Assembly: GCF_001277175.1 (NCBI RefSeq)
Contig: NZ_CP012257.1
Coordinates: 372,001-436,000 of the forward strand
Source of the DNA: Cronobacter universalis NCTC 9529
Lineage (GTDB): Bacteria; Pseudomonadota; Gammaproteobacteria; Enterobacterales; Enterobacteriaceae
Direction: 5' to 3'
Length of the DNA stretch: 64,000 nt
The notes below the pieces were generated by a model. That model was not told the DNA's origin. It ran no database searches and was given only the letters and a program-made list of their open reading frames with translations. Position 1 is the stretch's first letter; every line of letters begins with the position of its first letter. The position numbers and the translations under genes were made by a program. This document shows positions 41,095-51,078 of the stretch, piece by piece.

Positions 41095-41361
41095 TTATTT
41101 GTACAGTTCTGCCGTGGCGTGCCAGTGATCGCCCTGAGTCAGTTCAGTGATGCGATAGCTGCTTGCGCCTTCTTTTTCCGCTTTAGCGGCCAGTTGCTGG
41201 CGAACGTCCATCGGCGAGCCGCTCAGCTGCGTCACGGAGACGGAGCCCATCGGCTGGAGATTTTGCGCCTGTTGCGCGTTGACCTGTTGTACTGCGGCGC
41301 TCGCGCCGAAAGAGAGTACGGATGCCAGGCCCAGAGCAGCGATGGTAAATGTCGTTTTCAT
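41095..41361 (-). CDS. YhcN-family periplasmic stress protein (second copy)
   Basis: DUF1471 (YhcN/BhsA) protein of 88 residues: signal peptide MKTTFTIAALGLASVLSFGA followed by a mature domain of about 65 residues. It carries the family's NAQQAQNLQPMGSVSV opening and the conserved ending GDHWHATAELYK. It is a diverged tandem paralogue of the adjacent 41467-41730 gene, sharing the ending and the spacing of conserved residues. E. coli has only one copy here. The ribosome-binding site is GAGGAATGAATA. Periplasmic roles in acid/peroxide stress and biofilm are known for the family; the specific role is not. Confidence 0.9.
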   Translation of the reverse strand: MKTTFTIAALGLASVLSFGASAAVQQVNAQQAQNLQPMGSVSVTQLSGSPMDVRQQLAAKAEKEGASSYRITELTQGDHWHATAELYK

Positions 41362-41386
41362 TATTCATTCCTCATGCAGGTGTATT

Positions 41387-41429
41387 CAGCGGCCTTAATG
41401 GTTAGCGTACGGTTTTTATCGGGCCGCTG
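41387..41429. repeat. Inverted repeat between the two yhcN genes
   Basis: CAGCGGCC (41387-41394) and GGCCGCTG (41422-41429) are perfect 8-base inverted arms 27 bases apart, within the 105-base gap between the paralogues. Confidence 0.45.
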
Positions 41430-41466
41430 AGAGGTTTAACGTGTTAGTCGCGCGGGTTTATCACGC

Positions 41467-41730
41467 TTATTTATAAAGCTCGGCAGTGGCGTGCCAGTGG
41501 TCGCCAGTACGGGCTTCAATCACGCGATACGCGGTTGCGCCTTTTGCTTCTGCTTTTTCATTCAGCATCGCACGCAGATCCATCGGAGCCGCGTTTACGG
41601 CGTCAACAGATACGGTACCGATAGACTGACGGTTCTGTGCCTGTTCTGCGTTGATGGAATCCGCCGCGAAAGCGCCGAAGGACAGCATGGAGAGAAGTGT
41701 CAGGGCTGTTACAGTAGATTTGGTTTTCAT
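41467..41730 (-). CDS. yhcN: Periplasmic protein YhcN
   Basis: DUF1471 protein of 87 residues, equal in length and clearly orthologous to E. coli YhcN, which is linked to cytoplasmic acid and peroxide stress. The signal peptide MKTKSTVTALTLLSMLSFGA is cleaved at AFA-ADS. The mature part opens INAEQAQNRQSIGTVSV and ends GDHWHATAELYK. It is the upstream member of a tandem pair, 105 bases before the second. The promoter region contains a perfect CRP palindrome. Confidence 0.95.
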   Translation of the reverse strand: MKTKSTVTALTLLSMLSFGAFAADSINAEQAQNRQSIGTVSVDAVNAAPMDLRAMLNEKAEAKGATAYRVIEARTGDHWHATAELYK

Positions 41731-41772
41731 GTTCTTTTCCTCGTCGTAATTGTTATCGGTGGGGTCTTATTG

Positions 41773-41788
41773 TGTGACCCTCATCACA
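41773..41788. promoter_or_regulatory. Perfect-consensus CRP site upstream of yhcN
   Basis: TGTGA-CCCTCA-TCACA matches the CRP consensus at all ten conserved positions. It ends 43 bases before the yhcN start codon. A candidate -10 (TATACT on the minus strand, 41795-41800) would put the transcription start inside the site, which suggests repression rather than activation. Confidence 0.65.
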
Positions 41789-42052
41789 AAAACAAGTATA
41801 CACTAATCACCCAAAAAATTAATACGACCCTAATTATTTACTATGAAACTTTGTGTGGTCAGGACAGGGTTTTTATTACCGATCATTATAAAAATGGGGT
41901 CTAAAAGCCCGTTTTATGATCAATTTATCGAGAAATCAATAGATTGGATGAATTTGACGATTTGTGCGATCTTCAGGCAGCGAAACAGGCGGAACCGTAA
42001 AAAAGAGGCAGATGCTGCTGCGTGCGTAACAAAAGCAAGTGGAAATGCGAGG

Positions 42053-42087
42053 CGAAAAGAGCTGCCGCCGGCAGAACCGACGGCGGC
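42053..42087 (-). terminator. Terminator of argR
   Basis: On the minus strand GCCGCCG and CGGCGGC (42064-42070 with 42081-42087) form a 7-bp stem extended by wobble pairs, followed by AGCTCTTTTCG. Confidence 0.75.
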
Positions 42088-42094
42088 GCAGGGC

Positions 42095-43940
<1,846 letters not shown>

Positions 43941-43953
43941 GCGTTAACGAGCG

Positions 43954-43987
43954 AAAAAAAACCGGAACGCGCGTTCCGGTTTTTTTA
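43954..43987 (+). terminator. Bidirectional terminator between mdh and degS
   Basis: CCGGAACGC and GCGTTCCGG abut at 43970/43971 and are flanked by A-run and T-run, giving a symmetric terminator of about 16-bp potential stem that serves both the mdh and degS strands. Confidence 0.92.
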
Positions 43988-44009
43988 TGCCTGCGATTTT
44001 GCTATTGCG

Positions 44010-45077
44010 CTATTCTGGCGTCGCCGGGTATTCCTGAATCGTCACCTGGATAGTGAGTTTGCGGTCGTTACGCATCACTTCCACCGGGATCACCGAGCCA
44101 GGACGGATTTCCGCCACCTGATCCATGGTTTCCAGCGCGGAGATGGCAGGCTTCTTGTTCACCGACACAATCACGTCATTTACCTGAATGCCCGCGCGCG
44201 CGGCAGGACCGTCCTGCGCCACGTCGTTCACCACAATCCCCTGAATCTGGTCGATACCCGCCGCCGGCGTATGCATCGGCGTAATTTCACGCCCGCTAAT
44301 GCCGATATAGCCGCGGATCACGCGCCCGTCGCGGATAAGTTTTTCCATAATGCGCGTGGCGAGCTGCGTTGGGATCGCAAAACCGATGCCCTCCGGCGTT
44401 TCGCCGTCGTTGCTCTTATCAAATGAGAGCGTGTTGATACCCATCAGCTCGCCCAGCGAGTTCACCAGCGCGCCGCCGGAGTTGCCGTGGTTGATGGAGG
44501 CGTCGGTTTGCAGGAAATTCTGGCGTCCGGACGGGTTCAGGCCGATTCGCCCGGTGGCGCTGATAATCCCCTGGGTGATGGTCTGCCCAAGGTTATAAGG
44601 GTTGCCAATCGCCATGACGACGTCACCGATGTGGGGCATACGCTGCGGGTTGATGGGAATCACCGGCAGGGCGGTCGCGTTGATTTTCAGCACCGCCAGA
44701 TCGGTCAGGCTGTCTGAACCTACCAGCAGCGCCTCAAACACGCGGCCATCCTGCAGCGCCACGATAATCTGATCGGCGTCGTTGATGACATGTTTGTTGG
44801 TCAGAATATAGCCGCGCTGATCCATGATAACGCCGGAGCCGAGCGTGCGAATTTCCAGCTGGCTGCGATTGCTGCCGCCGAGGCTGCGGTTATAGACGTT
44901 CACGACCGCAGGCGCAGCGCGGCGCACCGCCCGGTTATAACTCACGGGCGTTTCATCGACGCTGTCGAGCTTTTGCTGCAACAGCGGATTATAGGGGCGC
45001 AGGGAAGGTACGAGCGTCAGCAGCAACGCGGCGACAATCAACCCCGCAATAACCGAGCGTAAAAGCTTCAGAAACAT
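44010..45077 (-). CDS. degS: Site-1 regulatory protease DegS
   Basis: Inner-membrane-anchored serine protease that senses misfolded porins and cleaves RseA to start the sigma-E response. It has 355 residues from ATG 45077, the E. coli length. The open extension to 45119 is rejected. An N-terminal helix (about 4-27) precedes the protease domain with His in TNKHVIND, Asp in LTDLAVLK and Ser in INHGNSGGALVNS (about 201). One PDZ domain (GIVVNDVAQDGPAARAGIQV) binds porin C-termini. It lies 90 bases downstream of degQ. Confidence 0.97.
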   Translation of the reverse strand: MFLKLLRSVIAGLIVAALLLTLVPSLRPYNPLLQQKLDSVDETPVSYNRAVRRAAPAVVNVYNRSLGGSNRSQLEIRTLGSGVIMDQRGYILTNKHVINDADQIIVALQDGRVFEALLVGSDSLTDLAVLKINATALPVIPINPQRMPHIGDVVMAIGNPYNLGQTITQGIISATGRIGLNPSGRQNFLQTDASINHGNSGGALVNSLGELMGINTLSFDKSNDGETPEGIGFAIPTQLATRIMEKLIRDGRVIRGYIGISGREITPMHTPAAGIDQIQGIVVNDVAQDGPAARAGIQVNDVIVSVNKKPAISALETMDQVAEIRPGSVIPVEVMRNDRKLTIQVTIQEYPATPE

Positions 45078-45127
45078 GTGTATGGAATAAGTAGTCAGGG
45101 GACGGGCGCAGCATACCATGAGTTAAA

Positions 45128-45155
45128 CGGACATCACACGCGGCGTGATGCCCGT
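45128..45155 (-). other. Hairpin between degQ and degS
   Basis: ACGG-A-CATCAC pairs with GTGATG-C-CCGT as a 10-bp stem with one mismatch. On the minus strand only GTTTAAC follows, so partial attenuation between degQ and degS is more likely than full termination. Confidence 0.4.
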
Positions 45156-45167
45156 TCTCTCAGTTTA

Positions 45168-46535
45168 TTAACGCAGCAGTAAATAGAGACTGTCGTTTCC
45201 ACGCACGATATGCAGCGCGATGATGGCAGGCTTGCTTTCCAGCAGCTTGCGCATTTCAGCGATGGTGCTGACGCGCGCGCGGTTCACGCCGACGATAACA
45301 TCGTCTTTCTGCAGGCCCGCCTGGGCTGCGGCGCTGCCTTTTTCGACGCTATTAATGGTAATGCCTTTGGTGCCGTCTTTAAGCTGGCCGTCGCTTAACG
45401 TCGCGCCCTGCAAGGCCGGGGCGATGATATCGGCGCTGGCGGAGGAGGACGTGCTTTTATCGAGCGTCACCTCCACTTCCTGGGCTTTACCGTCGCGCAG
45501 CAGGCCCAGTTTCACTTTTGTGCCAGGTTCGGTGGTGGCGATGCGCGAGCGCAGTTCGGCGAAACTGTTCAGCGGACGGCCATTGAGGCTCACGATCACG
45601 TCGCCCGCTTTAATGCCCGCTTTAGCGGAGCCCGAGTTTGGCAGCACTTCGCTGACAAAGGCACCGCGCTGGGTGTTCAGGTTAAACGCTTTGGCGATAT
45701 CGGCGCTCATCTCGGTGCCTTTAATGCCGAGCAGACCGCGTTTCACCTCGCCTGATTGCATCAGTTGTTTAGCGAGCGTCTGGGCCATATTGGCCGGGAT
45801 GGCGAAGCCGATCCCGACGCTGCCGCCGCCCGGCGCGAGGATCGCGGTATTGATGCCGATAAGCTCGCCATTCAGGTTCAGCAGCGCGCCGCCGGAGTTG
45901 CCGCGGTTAATGGACGCATCGGTCTGGATAAAGTTTTCAAAGCCTTCGAGATTGAGCCCGCTGCGGCCTAGCGCCGAGACGATGCCGGATGTCGCCGTCT
46001 GGCCGAGCCCGAACGGGTTGCCGACGGCCACCACGAAATCGCCGACGCGCAGTTTATCGGAATCCGCCACCTGGATTTGCGTCAGGTTGCTGGCGTTTTG
46101 CAGCTGGATCAGCGCGATATCGCTCTGGTCGTCGCCGCCAATCAGTTTGGCGTCGAACTCGCGGCCGTCATTAAGCTGAACGCTGATTTTCTCCGCGTGG
46201 TTAATGACGTGGTTATTGGTGAGCACATAGCCTTTGGCGGCGTCAATAATCACGCCCGAGCCGAGCCCTTCAAACGGCTGCGCCTGCTGGTCCGGCATCG
46301 ACTCGCCGAAGAATTTTTTCAGCTCCTCCGGTACGCGCTGCTCCTGCACGGCGGTGCCTTCCACCCGCACGCTGACGACCGCAGGCAGCACTTTTTCCAG
46401 CATCGGCGCGAGGCTTGGGATGGCAGGCTGGCCCGGCACCTGCGACGGCAGGGCGGCGAGCACCGGCGCGGGCGCCGACAGAGATAAACCGAGACTTAAC
46501 GCTAACGCACTTAACAGCAGGGTTTGTTTTTTCAT
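45168..46535 (-). CDS. degQ: Periplasmic serine endoprotease DegQ
   Basis: HtrA-family periplasmic protease/chaperone for unfolded envelope proteins. It has 455 residues from ATG 46535, the E. coli length. The signal peptide MKKQTLLLSALALSLGLSLS is followed by the protease domain with His in LTNNHVINHA, Asp in QSDIALIQL and Ser in INRGNSGGALLN. Two PDZ domains end the protein (GAFVSEVLPNSGSAKAGIKA; GITINSVEKGSAAAQAGL). Two PDZ domains and the degS linkage separate it from DegS and DegP. Confidence 0.97.
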   Translation of the reverse strand: MKKQTLLLSALALSLGLSLSAPAPVLAALPSQVPGQPAIPSLAPMLEKVLPAVVSVRVEGTAVQEQRVPEELKKFFGESMPDQQAQPFEGLGSGVIIDAAKGYVLTNNHVINHAEKISVQLNDGREFDAKLIGGDDQSDIALIQLQNASNLTQIQVADSDKLRVGDFVVAVGNPFGLGQTATSGIVSALGRSGLNLEGFENFIQTDASINRGNSGGALLNLNGELIGINTAILAPGGGSVGIGFAIPANMAQTLAKQLMQSGEVKRGLLGIKGTEMSADIAKAFNLNTQRGAFVSEVLPNSGSAKAGIKAGDVIVSLNGRPLNSFAELRSRIATTEPGTKVKLGLLRDGKAQEVEVTLDKSTSSSASADIIAPALQGATLSDGQLKDGTKGITINSVEKGSAAAQAGLQKDDVIVGVNRARVSTIAEMRKLLESKPAIIALHIVRGNDSLYLLLR

Positions 46536-46659
46536 GAACGCGGCTCTCGCAACCTGGTTATAAAAAGTCACCTGAAAAGACGGATATTATTGAATTCTCA
46601 AAGTCGTAACAATGCTGTCATCGGGACGGCAGCGCTCAGAATAAGCATAGTCAGCGCCC

Positions 46660-46687
46660 AAAGAAAAGCGGGCGCTACATGCGCCCG
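46660..46687 (-). terminator. Terminator of zapG
   Basis: On the minus strand CGGGCGC-ATGTA-GCGCCCG forms a 7-bp stem (46669-46687) followed by CTTTTCTTT, just after the zapG stop. Confidence 0.8.
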
Positions 46688-46709
46688 ACGGTAAGGATAG
46701 TTAGCTGAA

Positions 46710-47108
46710 TCAGTTGCGCTTCGCGCCGGTGCGCAGCAGACCAGAAGCGCTGTCTGAATAGTCGCGCGGCATCTGGACCGGCGCCTGATCGTTGCTCGCT
46801 TCCGATTCCGCAAGGCGATTGCGGAACGGGTTGGTCTCCGCGGACATTTCCGGCAGCAGGCTGCTGGAGCTTTTCGCCATGTGCTGATAGAGCTGACGAT
46901 AGTCATCCGCCATGTTATCCAGCAGTTCAGCGCTGCGGGCGAAGTGGCTGACCAGTTCTTCGCGGTAGTCGTCAAGCTCCGCTTTGTTTTTCTCAAGCTC
47001 GTACTGCAGAGCCTGCTGTTGACGTAATTTGCGGTTACCGAAACGCATAGCGACGGCGCCGATAATAATGCCGACGACTAACCCAATAAGCGCATATTCC
47101 CAGGTCAT
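46710..47108 (-). CDS. zapG: Envelope/division protein ZapG (YhcB)
   Basis: Inner-membrane protein of the DUF1043 family that coordinates envelope growth and division. It has 132 residues from ATG 47108 with GGGAG upstream; the open frame to 47237 has no family support. An N-terminal helix (YALIGLVVGIIIGAVAMRFG, 4-23) is followed by a cytoplasmic coiled coil (LRQQQALQYELEKNKAELDD) and a conserved, poorly structured C-terminal tail (NDQAPVQMPRDYSDSASGLL). It is divergent from zapE. Confidence 0.95.
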   Translation of the reverse strand: MTWEYALIGLVVGIIIGAVAMRFGNRKLRQQQALQYELEKNKAELDDYREELVSHFARSAELLDNMADDYRQLYQHMAKSSSSLLPEMSAETNPFRNRLAESEASNDQAPVQMPRDYSDSASGLLRTGAKRN

Positions 47109-47311
47109 GAACATCTCCCGTTGTCTTGTGATTCCGTAGGGTGGTAACGGCGAGGCTTGGTTTCTCGTCTGCGTGCCGTCGACCGGTAAACCCACTATAA
47201 CCGCTAATTCAGGAGAAGTGGAATCCTGGAGCGGCATGGCGTAGTGTAGAGCGGCCTTTTTTTGGCCAAAATAACGCTGCGGCGAACGTTTTCAGGAAGT
47301 AAGAATAATAT

Positions 47312-48448
47312 ATGCAGAGCATCTCTCCGACATCGCGCTACCAACGGGCCCTGAAAGAGGGCACCCACCAGCCGGACGACGTCCAGCATGAAGCGGTAAA
47401 TCGTCTGAATCTTATCTGGCAGGCCCTTTCGCAGAAAACCGACGCGCCTGCGCCAGCCCGCGGCGGCCTGCTGACCAAAGTCGGCAAGCTGTTCGGCAAA
47501 CGTGAAGAGACGGCCGGTGAAGCGCCGGTACGCGGCTTATATATGTGGGGCGGCGTCGGGCGCGGTAAAACCTGGCTGATGGACCTGTTCTTTCATAGCC
47601 TGCCGGGCGAGCGCAAGCTCAGGCTGCATTTTCACCGCTTTATGCTGCGCGTGCATGAAGAGCTCGCCGCGCTGCAAGGACAGACCGATCCGCTGGAAGT
47701 CGTCGCTGACGGTTTTAAAGCGCAGGCGGACGTTATCTGCTTCGATGAGTTTTTTGTCTCCGACATTACCGACGCCATGCTGCTTGGCGGGCTGATGCAG
47801 GCGCTGTTCGCACGCGGCATTACGCTTGTCGCGACGTCCAACATTCCGCCCGATGAGCTGTACCGCAACGGCTTACAGCGCACGCGCTTTTTACCGGCCA
47901 TTGAGGCAATAAAAGCAAATTGCGACATCATGAACGTCGATGCAGGCATTGATTACCGCCTGCGCACGCTGACCCAGGCGCATTTGTGGCTCTCGCCGCG
48001 GAGCGAAGAGACGGCGCGTCAGATGGACGCGCTCTGGCAGGCGCTGGCGGGCGCGCCGCGTAACGCGGCAGCGGCGCCGTCGCTTGAGATTAACCATCGC
48101 CCGTTGCCGACGCTCGGCGTGGAAAACCAGACGCTGGCCGCGTCTTTCGACACGCTGTGCGTCGATGCGCGCAGTCAGCATGACTACATCGCGCTGTCGC
48201 GCCAGTTCCATACGGTGCTGCTGTTTGACGTACCGGTGATGACGACCTCTACCGAGAACGCGGCGCGGCGCTTTATCGCGCTGGTGGATGAGTTTTACGA
48301 ACGCCAGGTGAAGCTGGTGGTCTCGGCAGATTCGCCGCTGGAGAACATCTATCAGGGCGAGCAACTGCAGTTTGAATTTAAGCGCTGCCTGTCGCGTTTG
48401 CAGGAGATGCAGAGCGAGGAATACCTCAAACGCCCGCACCTGGCCTGA
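47312..48448 (+). CDS. zapE: Cell-division ATPase ZapE
   Basis: AFG1-type ATPase that associates with the Z-ring late in constriction, mainly under low oxygen or heat. It has 378 residues (E. coli 375). Walker A is GGVGRGKTWLMDLFF (about 79-93), Walker B VICFDEFFVSD (about 145-155), and sensor region VATSNIPPDELYRNGLQR. A small low-similarity stretch near residues 40-60 (DAPAPARGGLLTKVGKLFGK) accounts for the length difference. No gene overlaps; the rplM promoter follows within 60-90 bases. Confidence 0.97.
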   Translation: MQSISPTSRYQRALKEGTHQPDDVQHEAVNRLNLIWQALSQKTDAPAPARGGLLTKVGKLFGKREETAGEAPVRGLYMWGGVGRGKTWLMDLFFHSLPGERKLRLHFHRFMLRVHEELAALQGQTDPLEVVADGFKAQADVICFDEFFVSDITDAMLLGGLMQALFARGITLVATSNIPPDELYRNGLQRTRFLPAIEAIKANCDIMNVDAGIDYRLRTLTQAHLWLSPRSEETARQMDALWQALAGAPRNAAAAPSLEINHRPLPTLGVENQTLAASFDTLCVDARSQHDYIALSRQFHTVLLFDVPVMTTSTENAARRFIALVDEFYERQVKLVVSADSPLENIYQGEQLQFEFKRCLSRLQEMQSEEYLKRPHLA

Positions 48449-48508
48449 GGCCTGGCCGCTCCTCAGCGTACCGGGGAGCGAATTCGGGTACTTTCCTGAT
48501 AAAAGGGG

Positions 48509-48537
48509 TCGATCTTTATACTCGACTTCTCTATAAT
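48509..48537 (+). promoter_or_regulatory. rplM-rpsI promoter
   Basis: TCGATC (48509-48514) and a perfect TATAAT (48532-48537) are 17 bases apart. Transcription would start near 48544 at CGACCCC, giving a leader of about 155 bases. Confidence 0.7.
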
Positions 48538-48589
48538 CTTGCGACCCCACGTTACAAGAAAGTTTTTTTCCCGAAACTTTTGTGTGCCG

Positions 48590-49534
<945 letters not shown>

Positions 49535-49566
49535 TCCTTTTCTGCTTTTGCAGAATCGAATTGGCG

Positions 49567-49595
49567 AAAAACCCGGCATACAGCCGGGTTTTTTT
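49567..49595 (+). terminator. Terminator of rplM-rpsI
   Basis: AAAAACCCGGC and GCCGGGTTTTT (49567-49593) form an 11-bp stem with a 5-base loop and a T-run. Confidence 0.92.
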
Positions 49596-49847
49596 ATGCC
49601 CGGAATTTTTATCTGGTCGCTAATCCACTGAAATCCCGCCCATTTACGGCAATCGGACAAAACCTCTCACCACAAGCTGCGCAAAATCTGGTAAACTATC
49701 ATCCAATTTTGTGCCCAAATGCTGGTAACTGTTCACGTTTTGTTCGTTTTGCAGACGGAAGAAAGTTCGGCACGGAAGGGTGATTAATAAGGCCAGCCGT
49801 GTGTGCGGCTGGTAGCAGTAACTTTCTGAATATACCTGGAGGTTTTC

Positions 49848-50489
49848 ATGGCTGTCGCTGCCAACAAACGTTCGGTAATGACGCTGTTTTCTGGTCCTAC
49901 TGATATCTACAGCCATCAGGTCCGCATTGTGCTGGCTGAAAAGGGTGTCAGCTTTGAAATTGAGCATGTGGAAACGGATAACCTGCCGCAGGATCTGATT
50001 GACCTCAACCCAAATCAAAGCGTGCCGACGCTGGTAGACCGTGAACTGACTCTTTGGGAGTCGCGCATCATTATGGAATATCTCGATGAGCGTTTCCCGC
50101 ACCCGCCGTTAATGCCAGTTTACCCGGTGGCTCGCGGTGAAAGCCGCCTGTATATGCACCGTATCGAGAAGGACTGGTACTCGCTGATGAACGTTATCGT
50201 CAGCGGTTCCGCCCAGGAAGCCGATAACGCGCGTAAACAGCTGCGTGAAGAGCTGCTGGCTATCGCGCCGGTATTCGGCCAGAAGCCCTATTTCCTGAGC
50301 GATGAGTTCAGCCTGGTGGATTGCTATCTGGCACCGCTGCTGTGGCGTCTGCCGCAGTTAGGCGTTGAGTTCAGCGGCGCGGGCGCCAAAGAGCTCAAAG
50401 GCTATATGACTCGCGTGTTTGAGCGTGATTCGTTCCTGGCTTCGCTGACCGAAGCCGAGCGCGAAATCCGTCTGCAAACCCGGGGCTAA
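49848..50489 (+). CDS. sspA: Stringent starvation protein A
   Basis: RNA-polymerase-associated protein of the glutathione-S-transferase fold that acts in stationary-phase acid tolerance by relieving H-NS repression. It has 213 residues (E. coli 212). The thioredoxin-like N domain (FSGPTDIYSHQVRIVLAEKG) lacks the catalytic GST residue, as known for SspA. The surface pocket Pro-His-Pro is in FPHPPLMPVYPVARGESR (about 85-90). It is followed by sspB after five bases. Confidence 0.98.
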   Translation: MAVAANKRSVMTLFSGPTDIYSHQVRIVLAEKGVSFEIEHVETDNLPQDLIDLNPNQSVPTLVDRELTLWESRIIMEYLDERFPHPPLMPVYPVARGESRLYMHRIEKDWYSLMNVIVSGSAQEADNARKQLREELLAIAPVFGQKPYFLSDEFSLVDCYLAPLLWRLPQLGVEFSGAGAKELKGYMTRVFERDSFLASLTEAEREIRLQTRG

Positions 50490-50494
50490 ACCTT

Positions 50495-50986
50495 ATGGAT
50501 ATCTCTCAGCTCTCTCCACGTCGTCCCTATCTGCTGCGTGCCTTTTATGAATGGCTGCTGGACAACCAGCTGACGCCGCACCTGGTCGTGGATGTGACGC
50601 TGCCGGGCGTGCTGGTGCCGCTGGAGTACGCGCGTGACGGGCAAATTGTTCTGAATATCGCTCCGCGTGCGGTCGGCAATCTGGAACTGGCGAATGACGA
50701 AGTGCGCTTCAACGCCCGTTTCGGCGGCGTGCCGCGTCAGGTATCGGTGCCGCTGGCTGCCGTGCTGGCTATCTATGCCCGTGAAAACGGCGCCGGCACG
50801 ATGTTCGAGCCAGAAGCCGCTTATGATGAAGAGATGGCGAGCCTGAACGACGACGACAGCGCAGAAGAGCCGGAAACCGTGATGTCTGTGATTGATGGCG
50901 ATAAGCCTGACGATGCGGATGATAACGGCCCGGATGACGAGCCGCCGCCGCGTGGCGGGCGTCCGGCGCTGCGCGTGGTTAAGTAA
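50495..50986 (+). CDS. sspB: ClpXP adaptor SspB
   Basis: Adaptor that binds ssrA-tagged peptides and the RseA fragment and delivers them to ClpXP. It has 163 residues (E. coli 165). The folded peptide-binding domain (about 1-112, e.g. VGNLELANDEVRFNARFGGV) is followed by a long acidic linker (NDDDSAEEPETVMSVIDGDK) and the conserved ClpX-binding tail GGRPALRVVK. It is the second gene of the sspAB operon. Confidence 0.98.
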   Translation: MDISQLSPRRPYLLRAFYEWLLDNQLTPHLVVDVTLPGVLVPLEYARDGQIVLNIAPRAVGNLELANDEVRFNARFGGVPRQVSVPLAAVLAIYARENGAGTMFEPEAAYDEEMASLNDDDSAEEPETVMSVIDGDKPDDADDNGPDDEPPPRGGRPALRVVK

Positions 50987-51002
50987 TCGTACTGCCTCAA
51001 TA

Positions 51003-51040
51003 TAAAGCCGGGTATGCTGACGGCAGCCCGGCTTTTTTAT
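51003..51040 (+). terminator. Terminator of sspAB
   Basis: AAGCCGGG (51005-51012) pairs with CCCGGCTT (51027-51034), with further inner pairing (CTGACGG/...), followed by TTTTTTAT. Confidence 0.88.
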
Positions 51041-51041
51041 T

Positions 51042-51068
51042 AAACCGCCCGAAGAGGCGGTTTTTTTG
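51042..51068 (-). terminator. Bidirectional terminator of the autotransporter gene
   Basis: AAACCGCC (51042-51049) pairs with GGCGGTTT (51056-51063) around a 6-base loop. On the plus strand TTTTTTT follows. On the minus strand TTTAAT follows, ending the autotransporter transcript. It is convergent with the sspAB terminator. Confidence 0.75.
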
Positions 51069-51078
51069 TCCCTGCCTG

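Larger units (their letters stand above)
41731..42094. other. Intergenic region yhcN-argR
   Basis: 364 bases holding the yhcN promoter region with the CRP site, an AT-rich central part and the argR terminator (42053-42087). No supported gene. Confidence 0.6.
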
